Shown one piece after another: positions 41,980-50,593 of a stretch of DNA of 64,000 nucleotides (position 1 is its first letter; each line of letters opens with the position of its first letter). The position numbers were made by a program, and so were the translations under genes. The notes under the pieces are model-generated. The model had not been told where the DNA came from. It was given only the letters and a program-made list of their open reading frames with translations, and ran no database searches. The stretch covers positions 62,001-126,000 of the forward strand of contig QUAH01000005.1 of the NCBI GenBank assembly GCA_003426165.1, written 5' to 3'. The DNA comes from Candidatus Saccharicenans subterraneus (GTDB taxonomy: Bacteria > Acidobacteriota > Aminicenantia > Aminicenantales > Saccharicenantaceae).

Positions 41980-43548
41980 TCAGTCTTCGGGCCTACCGTA
42001 GCCGCCGCCGCCGGGAGTTTCAATCCTGAGAATGTCCCCGGCTTCCAGTTTCAGGTTGACCTTGGAGTCCAGGGTCTGCCGGCGTCCATTCCTGATCAGG
42101 ATGTTAACCCCGGCCCGTCCGGGTTGTCCTCCGGCCAGGCCGTAGGGGCGCCGTTTTCTCCGGTCGGAAATTATGGTCAGGTTAACCGGCACCAGGAACT
42201 GATATTCCCTGACCAGCCCATCTCCACCTCGCTGCCTTCCGGAACCACCGGAATTTTTTCTCAGGGCATATTGTCTGATCTTGACCGGAAGGTAATTCTC
42301 CAGGGCTTCAATCGGAGTATTCAGGGAGTTGGTCATGTGGCAGTGGACTCCGCTCAAACCCGGCAGGGTGGGGGAGGCACCCAGTCCGCCACCGATGGTT
42401 TCATAATAAGCAAAGTTGGTTCGGGTGCGCGGGTTAAAACCGCCAAAGGCCACGTTGTTCATCGTTCCCTGGCTGGCCGCCGGAATCCTTTCTGGCAGGG
42501 CCCGGGCCAGGGCACCCAGCAGGACGTCCACTATTCTCTGGGAAGTCTCGACGTTGCCGCCGGCCAGGGCCGAGGGAAAGGTGGCGTTGACCACCGAGCC
42601 CTCCGGGGCGATTATCCTGACCGGTTTCATGAGACCGGTATTGAATGGTATATCTTCTTCCACCAGCGAGCGGAAGACGTAGAGAACGGCCGAGTAGGTA
42701 ACGGCGAAATTGGCGTTAATCGAACCGGCCACCTGCTCCGAGGAACCATTGAAATCCACCCAGGCTTCCTCGCCTCTTACGGTCAGGGCCACCCTGACCT
42801 TCACCGGCTTCCGGCTGACGCCGTCATCATCAAGGTAATCCTCGAACTGGTAAAGGCCGTCGGGGATGGCCTTGATGGTGGCCCTTAGAATTTTTTCGGT
42901 GTAATCCTGTATCTGGTCAGCATAAAGGGTCAACTTTTCCAGGCCGTAATGGTCGAGCATTTCACCCAGGCGCCTGGCTCCCCGGGAATTGGCCGCCACC
43001 TGGGCCAGGATATCGCCGCGCCTTTCTTCCGGAGTCCGGACGTTGGCCAGAAACAGGCTGAGGACCTCTTCGTTCAGGCGACCGCGGCGGTATAGTTTCA
43101 AGGGGGGGATGATCACCCCTTCCTGGAAAATCTCGGTGGCCAGCGGCATGGAACCCGGGGTGATGCCGCCCACGTCAGAATGATGGGCCCGGTTGGCCAC
43201 CAGGAAGCAGAGGTTGTCGTCGACGAAATAAGGCTGAATACAGGTTATGTCTGGCAGGTGAGTTCCACCCTTATAGGGGTCATTTAATATAACCACATCA
43301 CCCGGCTCGAATTCCACCGCCTGCAGGGCGGCCTGAACCGAAAGCGGCATGGCCCCCAGGTGTACCGGGATGTGGGAGCCCTGGGCGAAGGTCTCGCCCA
43401 GCCTGGTAAACAGGGCGCAGGAAAAGTCCCTTCTCTCCTTGATGTTAGGTGATAGGGCTGTCCGCTGCAGCACGGCGGCCATCTCCTCGGTTATCGAGGT
43501 GAACAGATTCTTGAACAGTTCGAGTTCGATGGGGTCAAACTGGCTCAT
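41980..43548 (-). CDS. hyuB: Hydantoinase/oxoprolinase subunit B
   Basis: 522 residues of the HyuB (PF02538-type) family: 'DPIELELFKNLFTSITEEMA' at the start, 'HSDVGG' and 'PGSMPLATEIFQEGV' in the middle, and 'GGGYGRPED' at the end. With HyuA it hydrolyses a cyclic amide (N-methylhydantoin, 5-oxoproline) using ATP, or carboxylates a ketone in the acetone/acetophenone carboxylase branch; sequence alone does not separate these. Start codon overlaps the hyuA stop (43545-43548). Confidence 0.88.
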   Translation of the reverse strand: MSQFDPIELELFKNLFTSITEEMAAVLQRTALSPNIKERRDFSCALFTRLGETFAQGSHIPVHLGAMPLSVQAALQAVEFEPGDVVILNDPYKGGTHLPDITCIQPYFVDDNLCFLVANRAHHSDVGGITPGSMPLATEIFQEGVIIPPLKLYRRGRLNEEVLSLFLANVRTPEERRGDILAQVAANSRGARRLGEMLDHYGLEKLTLYADQIQDYTEKILRATIKAIPDGLYQFEDYLDDDGVSRKPVKVRVALTVRGEEAWVDFNGSSEQVAGSINANFAVTYSAVLYVFRSLVEEDIPFNTGLMKPVRIIAPEGSVVNATFPSALAGGNVETSQRIVDVLLGALARALPERIPAASQGTMNNVAFGGFNPRTRTNFAYYETIGGGLGASPTLPGLSGVHCHMTNSLNTPIEALENYLPVKIRQYALRKNSGGSGRQRGGDGLVREYQFLVPVNLTIISDRRKRRPYGLAGGQPGRAGVNILIRNGRRQTLDSKVNLKLEAGDILRIETPGGGGYGRPED

Positions 43549-45560
43549 GCTCGGCCCGCCTTTTCTATTATCAAATTCAAGAAGCGGTCGGTGGTGGCAG
43601 CATAGCCCGGCGGAACGAAGGTGGTCGATTCAGCATCGACGATCAGTACCGGACCGGGCAGCCTGTTGCCGGCCAGCAACCGGGAGCGGTCGATGACCTC
43701 CACCCGGTATTTTTCTCTTCCGTAGTACAGCCACTGCTTTTTTATCCTGGCTGATCCCGGCACATCCGGGCAACTCTCACCTGACTTCAGTTTGATTTTC
43801 TGGGCCCTGGCCAGCGCCCGGACTCTCAGGTTGACAATTTCCACGGGGCGGTGCTGGTGGTAATAAGAAAACAGTCGCCGGTGCTGGCGATGGAATTCAT
43901 TGAGGTAGCTGAAATTGTGAAAGGCCCCCGGCCGGTAGGGAATGGTCAGTTCATGGGATTGGCCGAGGTACCTCAGGTCAAGCTGCCTTTCAACCAGGAG
44001 GTCCTCGGGACCAAACCCGTCTTCGGCCATCTCGGCCAGGGCCTGTTCGGTCATTTCAGCAAAGGCCCTTTCCAGTTCTTGCGGGTCGGTCTTCTGGGCC
44101 AGGCGGATGAAAGACCGGGAATAATCCTTGACTGAATCGGCCAGCAGCAGTCCCAGGGCTGACAGCACCCCGGCAAATCTCGGGATGATAACCCGGGGAA
44201 TCATCAGGTGCTCGGCCATCTCCACCGCATGCAGCCCGCCGGCCCCGCCAAACGAGACCAGTGAAAATTGCCGCGGGTCATAGCCGCGCTCCACCGAAAT
44301 TACCCGGATGGCCTTTTCCATGCTGGCGTTAGCGATGGCCACCACCCCGAGAGCGGTCTCAATCAGACTACGTCCGATTTTCCTGGCCACGTTTTCCAGG
44401 GCCCGGTGGCTTCTTTCCGGGAAGATCTTCATTCGGCCACCCAGGAAGAATTCAGGGTCCAGCCGCCCCAGACATAGATTGGCATCCGTAACCGAGGGAA
44501 TATCACCCTGGCCGTAGCAGGCCGGCCCGGGATTGGCCCCGACACTCTGCGGACCCACCCGGAGCAGGCCCCCCTTATCCACGTAGATTACCGAGCCTCC
44601 GCCCGCACCTACCGAGTGGACGTCCACCATCGGCAGTCGCACCGGAAAATCTCCGACCAGGTTTTCAGTCGACCTTTTAATCCGGCCGTCGATCAGCGAA
44701 ACATCGGTTGAAGTCCCGCCCATGTCAAAACTGATTACCTTGCGGAAACCGGCTGCCCGGGCCAGGTGAAGGGCCCCGACTACACCGCCGGTGGGTCCGG
44801 ACAGGATGGTCTTGATGGGTTCCTGCCTGGCCTTTTCAGCCGAGATATAGCCCTCGTTGGATTGCATGATTTTAAGCTGGGCTCCCTTCAGTTTGCCCTG
44901 CAGTTCACCCAGGTAGCGGTCCATGACCGGCAGAAGGTAGGCGTTGATGACTGTGGTCGAGGCTCTTTCATACTCCCGGTATTCAGGCAAAAGAGTAGAG
45001 GAAGGAGAAACCTTAAACCCGGCCTGTCGCAATTTCTCGGCCACGACCTGCTCGTGGGCCGGGTTGGCATAAGAATGCAGCAGGCAGAGGGCCACAGCCT
45101 CAACTTTTTCTTTTTTCAGGATTTCGATGATGCGGTCCAGGTCTTTCTTTCTGAGAGGTTTTTCCACCCGGCCGCCGGCCTGAATTCTTTCCTCCAGGCC
45201 GAAGCAGAGGCGGGGCGATATGATATGACTCCGCTCTTCACCCTTGAGGCTGTACAGGTGTTTTCTGGTCTGCCGCCCGATAAAAATGATATCTTCGAAT
45301 CCGGCCGTGGTGATAAAAGCGATGCGGCCTCCCTTCTTTTCCAGCAGGGCATTGGTTCCAACCGTGGTGCCATGGATTATCAGGGTGTGGTTAGCCGGCA
45401 GAAAGTCAGACAGTCCCTGAAGAATGGCATCCGAGGGATCGGCCGGAGTGGAAGGAACTTTCCTGACGGTCAGCTGGCCGGCGGAATGGATGACAAAATC
45501 GGTGAAGGTTCCGCCCGAATCCACCCCGATCCTCAAGTCGGGTTTCTTGCTTTCAGCCAA
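43545..45560 (-). CDS. hyuA: Hydantoinase/oxoprolinase subunit A
   Basis: 671 residues. ATP-binding acetate/sugar-kinase-like fold with 'GVDSGGTFTDFV' at the start and 'SFDMGGTSTDVSLI' midway; 'SGPTGGVVGALHLA' is also typical. I prefer the TTG at 45560 because AGAGGAG lies just upstream of it; the longer in-frame TTG at 45590 would place that site inside the coding region. It works with HyuB, and the pair sits among peptide and amino-acid genes, which favours 5-oxoproline or hydantoin as substrate. Confidence 0.88.
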   Translation of the reverse strand: MAESKKPDLRIGVDSGGTFTDFVIHSAGQLTVRKVPSTPADPSDAILQGLSDFLPANHTLIIHGTTVGTNALLEKKGGRIAFITTAGFEDIIFIGRQTRKHLYSLKGEERSHIISPRLCFGLEERIQAGGRVEKPLRKKDLDRIIEILKKEKVEAVALCLLHSYANPAHEQVVAEKLRQAGFKVSPSSTLLPEYREYERASTTVINAYLLPVMDRYLGELQGKLKGAQLKIMQSNEGYISAEKARQEPIKTILSGPTGGVVGALHLARAAGFRKVISFDMGGTSTDVSLIDGRIKRSTENLVGDFPVRLPMVDVHSVGAGGGSVIYVDKGGLLRVGPQSVGANPGPACYGQGDIPSVTDANLCLGRLDPEFFLGGRMKIFPERSHRALENVARKIGRSLIETALGVVAIANASMEKAIRVISVERGYDPRQFSLVSFGGAGGLHAVEMAEHLMIPRVIIPRFAGVLSALGLLLADSVKDYSRSFIRLAQKTDPQELERAFAEMTEQALAEMAEDGFGPEDLLVERQLDLRYLGQSHELTIPYRPGAFHNFSYLNEFHRQHRRLFSYYHQHRPVEIVNLRVRALARAQKIKLKSGESCPDVPGSARIKKQWLYYGREKYRVEVIDRSRLLAGNRLPGPVLIVDAESTTFVPPGYAATTDRFLNLIIEKAGRA

Positions 45561-45645
45561 GGAATTCTTACTCCTCTGCTCTTGTCTCAAAAATTTTTAG
45601 TGAATAGATTTACAGGAACGAGGCTGTCGATGTCAAGGAAAAGCT

Positions 45646-45864
45646 TTATTTGCAGGTGGAACAGCTATGAGAGGAGCAGCCGGAGCAGCTGCCGGAACTG
45701 CTCTTAATCCGGCTACCGCCCCCGCCGATTCCGAAAGAGGAGACCAGCCGCTTCACCCGGTCGCCGTGACATTCCGGGCAGGTAACCTTCACGGTGCTGT
45801 TCGGGCTGACCAGTACTTCAAACCTCTTCTGGCAATTCTGGCAGATAAATTCATATATTGGCAT
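45646..45864 (-). CDS. FmdB-family zinc ribbon protein
   Basis: 72 residues. 'MPIYEFICQNCQKRFEVLV' opens the FmdB zinc ribbon; Cys8, 11, 29 and 32 are the metal ligands. A flexible Gly/Ser-rich tail carries five further Cys ('CSGCSSHSCSTCK'), common in this family. The role is unclear; it has been proposed as a regulator. Confidence 0.88.
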   Translation of the reverse strand: MPIYEFICQNCQKRFEVLVSPNSTVKVTCPECHGDRVKRLVSSFGIGGGGSRIKSSSGSCSGCSSHSCSTCK

Positions 45865-45936
45865 TTCCAGTCCTCATCAATAATTATACTACAGACCCTG
45901 CGATTTTTAAGGGCCTGGCCGTAGTGGTTACCGGGT

Positions 45937-46341
45937 TTATTTCACCACCGGAATCACTTCCGGGCCGGAGGCAGCTATCACCTCGATCTCGATCTTCACA
46001 TCCCGGGGCAAACGGACCACCTGGAAAGCTGCCCTGGCCGGGAAGGGCTCGGGAAAATACTGGGCGTAGATGGTGTTCATCCTGGAAAAATCGTTCAGGT
46101 CAGCCAGGTAGACAGTGGCCTTGACCACGTCCGACATGGAGCTTCCAGCCGCTTCCAGAATGGCCTGGATATTTTTCAGAACCCGGTGGGTCTGTTCCTC
46201 TATGGTCGTACCGGCTATTTCTCCCGTGGCCGGGTCCAGGGGAATCTGTCCCGAAACGAAGATAAAACCGTTAGCCTTGATGGCCTGAGAATAGGGGCCA
46301 ATGGCCCGGGGAGCCCGGTCGGTTTGAATGGCTTTTTTCAT
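45937..46341 (-). CDS. ridA: RidA family enamine/imine deaminase
   Basis: 134 residues from ATG 46341, the usual RidA length. '[22 protein letters not shown]' and the conserved Arg in '[11 protein letters not shown]' are the active-site landmarks. It hydrolyses reactive 2-aminoacrylate made by PLP enzymes. GGGAGG lies six bases before this ATG. In the same frame, a second ATG at 46431 has its own strong GAGGAGG site and would add 30 residues with a basic, hydrophobic N terminus ([17 protein letters not shown]), resembling an export signal. Both forms may be made, or the longer one could be the main one. Confidence 0.9.
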   Translation of the reverse strand: MKKAIQTDRAPRAIGPYSQAIKANGFIFVSGQIPLDPATGEIAGTTIEEQTHRVLKNIQAILEAAGSSMSDVVKATVYLADLNDFSRMNTIYAQYFPEPFPARAAFQVVRLPRDVKIEIEVIAASGPEVIPVVK

Positions 46342-46448
46342 GATCATCCTCCCTTGTCTTAGCGCAGACTTCAGCCTGGATGGCAGAGAAGAAAATATCC
46401 CCAGGAACAGAAGAAATTTTCTCCTCTTCATTATATCCTCCTCTACGT

Positions 46449-47900
46449 TCAGGCTAATTTTTGCAAAGCTTCCAGCAAGAACTGCCAGAACTTTTCCACC
46501 GAACTTATGCTGACCCTTTCGTCCGGGGAATGCGGATACCTGATGGTCGGTCCAAAAGAAATCATATCCATCCCGGCATATTTTTCTCCGATAATTCCGC
46601 ATTCCAGCCCGGCGTGGACGGCCTTGACCTCAGGTTCTTTCTGAAACAGGTTGCGGTATATCTCCACCATTTTCTGCAGCAGCCTGGATTCGAGGTTGGG
46701 GGTCCAGGAGGGATAGCCCTGGGGCTGATTGACTTTGGCTCCGGCCAGCTGGCAGCAGGACCTGATCACCAGCCTGACCGCCTCCAGGGCAGTAAAGACC
46801 GAGCTCCTGGTGTTACAGATTATCCTGGCCGCTCTGGGTTCGGTGTTGACTATGGCCAGGTTGCTGGAGGTTTCCACCAGTCCGGCAATCTGGGGATGCA
46901 TGGCCATCACTCCGTGGGGAAGGGCCAGGATAAGGTTCAGCAGTCGTTTCTGGGATTCGCCGCTCAGCGGAAAGTTGGAGTCAACAGAATTTCTGATATC
47001 GTAAGCCAGCTCCGGCTCGGTTACCCTGTACTCTGATTTTATGGCTTCAAATTCTTTCTGCAGAAAGCTGGCCACGGCCCGGCGGGAATTCTTCTCATAT
47101 CCAACCAGAGCCCAGGCCTCCCGTGGTATGGCATTTCTCTTGCTACCACCGTTTATAGAGATCAGCTCCAGTTTGAACTTTTCCGAAGCTGTGGCCAGAA
47201 CCCGGGCCAGCAGCTTGATGGCATTGCCTCGCCCTAGGTTTATGTCCAGTCCGGAATGACCGCCGCGCAGACCAGAAATTTTAACCAGCAGAACCTGCCC
47301 GGGTTTCTTCTTCTTTCGCTCGAGAGTCAGGTTGATTTCTGAATCGGCTCCGCCGGCGCAACCGATGGTGAAAGTGCCTTCATCCTCGCTATCCAGGTTG
47401 AGCAGAAGTTTACCGGTCAGCATGTCCTTTCCCAGCTTGAAAGCTCCGGTCAGTCCGGTCTCCTCGTCCACAGTAAACAGGCACTCCAGCGGGCCATGAA
47501 CCAGCGTTTTGTCCTCCAGAATGGCCAGACAGGCAGCCAAACCGATACCGTTGTCAGCGCCCAGCGTGGTACCCCTGGCCTTGACCCAGTCGCCGTCAAC
47601 GTAGGCCTGGATCGGGTCCTTGAGGAAATCATGGCTGACCTCTGAGTTTTTCTCACAGACCATGTCCAGGTGGGCCTGCAGGACCACGCCCGGAGAATTT
47701 TCCTTCCCGGCAGCGGCCGGCTTTCGAACCACTACATTTCCGACTTTATCCTGGCGGGCTTCCAGGCCCCAGCTCCTGGCCAGATTGATGATGTGAGCAG
47801 CCAGGGCTTTTTCGTTTCCCGAACCATGAGGAATGGTCAGAATCTGGCTGAAGTGTTTCCAGATTTTTTCCGGTTTAAGAGAAGTCAAATCATGGCTCAT
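46449..47900 (-). CDS. pepD: Aminoacyl-histidine dipeptidase
   Basis: 483-residue M20/M28-type di-zinc peptidase. Metal ligands are in '[12 protein letters not shown]', '[14 protein letters not shown]' and '[14 protein letters not shown]', with the catalytic Glu pair 'EE' and the downstream His in 'PHSPDERVS'. It splits Xaa-His and many other dipeptides in the cytoplasm. The ATG follows AAGGAG. It is divergent from the zinc importer, so the putative Zur operator between them could also affect it; PepD itself needs zinc. Confidence 0.92.
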   Translation of the reverse strand: MSHDLTSLKPEKIWKHFSQILTIPHGSGNEKALAAHIINLARSWGLEARQDKVGNVVVRKPAAAGKENSPGVVLQAHLDMVCEKNSEVSHDFLKDPIQAYVDGDWVKARGTTLGADNGIGLAACLAILEDKTLVHGPLECLFTVDEETGLTGAFKLGKDMLTGKLLLNLDSEDEGTFTIGCAGGADSEINLTLERKKKKPGQVLLVKISGLRGGHSGLDINLGRGNAIKLLARVLATASEKFKLELISINGGSKRNAIPREAWALVGYEKNSRRAVASFLQKEFEAIKSEYRVTEPELAYDIRNSVDSNFPLSGESQKRLLNLILALPHGVMAMHPQIAGLVETSSNLAIVNTEPRAARIICNTRSSVFTALEAVRLVIRSCCQLAGAKVNQPQGYPSWTPNLESRLLQKMVEIYRNLFQKEPEVKAVHAGLECGIIGEKYAGMDMISFGPTIRYPHSPDERVSISSVEKFWQFLLEALQKLA

Positions 47901-47923
47901 TTTTAGCTCCTTCCGTAAATTAT

Positions 47924-47941
47924 TGATATGTTATAATATCA
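47924..47941. promoter_or_regulatory. Zur-like operator over the znuA -10 box
   Basis: TGATAT and ATATCA flank GTTATA, an 18-base inverted repeat. The surrounding TGATATGTTATAATATCA closely resembles the known proteobacterial Zur boxes (GAAATGTTATAnTATAACATTTC type). It contains a perfect TATAAT (47932-47937) in the znuA direction, so bound repressor would block transcription. Confidence 0.6.
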
Positions 47942-47982
47942 TAAAAATAAGGTATGATTTCAAGTTGCGGCAGGTGGTGTAG

Positions 47983-48903
47983 TTGAGCAGCCATAACGTA
48001 TTTAATTTGATAAGAATTTTTGCTGCCTCCATTCTTATTACGACCCTGGCCAGCCCTTCGTTGCTGCTGGCAGCCGGGTCTGCGCGACCGGTCCTGGTGA
48101 CCACAATTTTCCCCCTGACCGAACTGGCCAGGGGAGTGGTCGGCCAGCGGGCTGAGGTCCGCCAGGTAATCCCACCCTCAGCGGAAATCCATCATTTCCA
48201 GCTGACCCCTTCCGACCTGAAGCTTCTGGCCGAGGCCGACCTGGTGATTGCCGTGGGTGGTGGTTTGGAACCCTGGCTGGTCAAACTGGAAAAGTCTCTG
48301 AGAAAGGCCCAAACTGCCAGAACCCTGAGGTTCATTGATTACCTGCGGTCAGCAGACTACCGGGCTTTGAGGCAGGACGACCCCCACGTCTGGCTGGATT
48401 TTGAGGCTGACCGTATCCTGGTTGGCCGATTGGTGGAAGAACTCTGTGCTCTGGACCCGGAAGGTGAAGAATACTACCGGGAAAGAGGCCGGGCCCTTAG
48501 CGCCGAGCTCTCGGCCCTGGATGCCCGCTTCCGGCAGGAGCTAGGACGCTGCGCCGGCAAGGAAATGATAATTGCCGGTCATCAGGCCTTTGCCTACCTG
48601 GCCACCCGCTACGGCCTGGTACCGGTCAGCCTGAGTGGTCCGCAACCTGAGGCCCAGCCCGGAGCCAGGAGATTGCAGGACATAATCAGGCTGGTCAGGG
48701 AGAAAAATATCGGGGCAGTTTTCTACGAAAGCTCAGAACCGCCGGCTTATGCCAGCACCATTGCCCTAGAAACGGGAGTGAGGTTCTACAGCCTTTCCGC
48801 CGGCGTCAATCTTACCAGGGACCAGCTCCAGGAAAACAAGTCTTTTCTGGAGTTGATGGCCGACAACCTTCAGATACTTAAGAAGGCCCTCGGGTGCGAA
48901 TGA
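47983..48903 (+). CDS. znuA: Zinc ABC transporter substrate-binding protein
   Basis: 306 residues with signal peptide and a TroA/ZnuA fold. Metal ligands are His70/71 ('AEIHHFQLTP'), His135 ('DPHVWLDF'), His200 ('AGHQAFAY') and an acidic residue in 'YESSEPPAYAS'. The charged His-rich loop of proteobacterial ZnuA is absent, as in many manganese/zinc binders. It starts with TTG after AGGTGG. It binds zinc, or possibly manganese, in the periplasm and passes it to ZnuB. Confidence 0.88.
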   Translation: MSSHNVFNLIRIFAASILITTLASPSLLLAAGSARPVLVTTIFPLTELARGVVGQRAEVRQVIPPSAEIHHFQLTPSDLKLLAEADLVIAVGGGLEPWLVKLEKSLRKAQTARTLRFIDYLRSADYRALRQDDPHVWLDFEADRILVGRLVEELCALDPEGEEYYRERGRALSAELSALDARFRQELGRCAGKEMIIAGHQAFAYLATRYGLVPVSLSGPQPEAQPGARRLQDIIRLVREKNIGAVFYESSEPPAYASTIALETGVRFYSLSAGVNLTRDQLQENKSFLELMADNLQILKKALGCE

Positions 48904-49664
48904 TCATGGAAGACAAGACGGAAGAAATCATCAGGGTGGAAGGAGTGAGTTTTGCCTACGATGGTGTGCCCGCGCTGGTCGATATCAACCTGTCCGTTCA
49001 CCGGGGCGATTTCCTGGCCATCATCGGGCCCAACGGCTCGGGTAAGACCACTCTCCTGAAAATAATGGTGGGTCTGCTTAAGCCGAAGCAGGGTCGGGTC
49101 TGGCTATTCGGACAACCTCTGGAAGCCTTTAAACATTGGCATAAAATAGGCTATATCCAGCAGAAGGCAACCAATTTCGACCCGATCTTTCCCATCTCGG
49201 TGGCCGAGGTAATAGCGGCCAGCCTTAACTCGGTAAGCCGTCCGGTAAAGACCGGCCGTCGCCAGGTCAAAAATAAAATAATGGGGGCACTGCAGACGGT
49301 CGGACTGGAGACTGAGGCGGGCAAGCCCATGAACAGCCTGTCTGGCGGGCAGCAGCAGCGGGTCCTGATCGCCAGGGCCCTGGCCACCGAACCGGAAATC
49401 CTGTTACTGGATGAACCGACAACAGGCATTGACTATCCGTCCCAGGAGAATTTTTACGACCTCCTGGGTAAACTCAACAAACAGGAACGACTGACCATAG
49501 TCCTGGTAACTCATGATTACGGTATAGTCAACCGTCATGTTAACCGCGTGGCCTGCCTGAACCAGAAACTGGTCTATCATGGAGAGCATTCAGAATTCTG
49601 CCAGTCTGACCGTTTCCGCGAATTGTTACACGGCGGCCACCACCTGATCTCGCACAGGCACTGA
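48900..49664 (+). CDS. znuC: Zinc ABC transporter ATP-binding protein
   Basis: 254 residues. Walker A 'GPNGSGKTT', signature 'LSGGQQQRVLIARAL', Walker B 'ILLLDEPTTGID', and 'VTHDYG' as the switch His. The ATG at 48900 overlaps the znuA stop (ATGA). The C terminus is His-rich ('HGGHHLISHRH'), compatible with a zinc-sensing or zinc-handling tail. It forms the importer with ZnuB encoded two bases downstream. Confidence 0.92.
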   Translation: MIMEDKTEEIIRVEGVSFAYDGVPALVDINLSVHRGDFLAIIGPNGSGKTTLLKIMVGLLKPKQGRVWLFGQPLEAFKHWHKIGYIQQKATNFDPIFPISVAEVIAASLNSVSRPVKTGRRQVKNKIMGALQTVGLETEAGKPMNSLSGGQQQRVLIARALATEPEILLLDEPTTGIDYPSQENFYDLLGKLNKQERLTIVLVTHDYGIVNRHVNRVACLNQKLVYHGEHSEFCQSDRFRELLHGGHHLISHRH

Positions 49665-49666
49665 AC

Positions 49667-50464
49667 ATGAACGGAGACCTGATCTTTAGCGGCCTTTTCC
49701 TTCGGGCCCTGCTGGCTGGTGGGGGCCTGGCCCTGGCCTGCGGCCTGCTGGGAGTTTTCCTGGTACTCAGGCGCGATGCCATGATCAGCCACGGGCTGTC
49801 CCACGTGGCCTTTGCCGGGGTGGCCCTGGGGCTGGCCCTGAACCTGATGCCGGTAATCTTTTCAATAGTCGTCTGCCTGGTTGGCTCCCTCCTGATCCTG
49901 AAGCTCAAGCAGGCGGCCCGGCTTCCCGGTGACACGGCCATCGCCCTGCTGAGCAGCGGCGGCCTGGCCCTGGCCGTTTTCCTGATGTCAATAAAGAAGG
50001 ACTTCGGGGCCGAGTTGATGGCCTACCTGTTTGGAGATATTCTGGCCATCGCCCCTTCTGAAGTTTACCTGGCCCTCGGTCTGGCGGTTGTGGTCACGGC
50101 CGGTATCCTCCTGAATCTGTCCAGGTTGGTCTTCATGACTTTTGACCGGGAAGCAGCCCTGGTTTCGGGACTTGGCCTGGGCCGACTCGACCGGTTGCTG
50201 GTCATGATGACGGCTATGACCATAGTCCTGGGGCTGAGGATAGTCGGTTTGTTACTGGTGACCGGACTCACGGTGATTCCGGCCGCTTCGGCCCTGCAGC
50301 TGGCCCGAAATTTCAAACAGGCACTTCTTGTCTCCAGCCTTTTCAGCCTGCTGTCCATACTGGGAGGGATTGTCCTGGCCTATGTTTTTAACCTTCCGGC
50401 CTCGGCCGCCATCATTTTTCTCGCCCTGCTTATCTTCATCCTCAGCCACCTGCTGAAAAGGTAG
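49667..50464 (+). CDS. znuB: Zinc ABC transporter permease
   Basis: 265 residues, about eight membrane helices, ABC-3 family: 'LGVFLVLRRDAMISHGLSHVAFAGVALG' near the N terminus and 'VGLLLVTGLTVIPAASALQLA' near the C terminus. It closes the znuACB operon; a convergent gene ends at 50594. The 129-base gap in between shows no clear terminator. Confidence 0.93.
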   Translation: MNGDLIFSGLFLRALLAGGGLALACGLLGVFLVLRRDAMISHGLSHVAFAGVALGLALNLMPVIFSIVVCLVGSLLILKLKQAARLPGDTAIALLSSGGLALAVFLMSIKKDFGAELMAYLFGDILAIAPSEVYLALGLAVVVTAGILLNLSRLVFMTFDREAALVSGLGLGRLDRLLVMMTAMTIVLGLRIVGLLLVTGLTVIPAASALQLARNFKQALLVSSLFSLLSILGGIVLAYVFNLPASAAIIFLALLIFILSHLLKR

Positions 50465-50593
50465 CAGAGAAGTTCAGCTTAAACTACCTGGCTGGAATCC
50501 GCGCGAATTGAACTCCGGTTGAATAGAAAACGGTTTTTCCGGGCTCAGGCCTCTGAAGCCTATGCTGTCTTCATGGCCCTGACCGGGATTATG

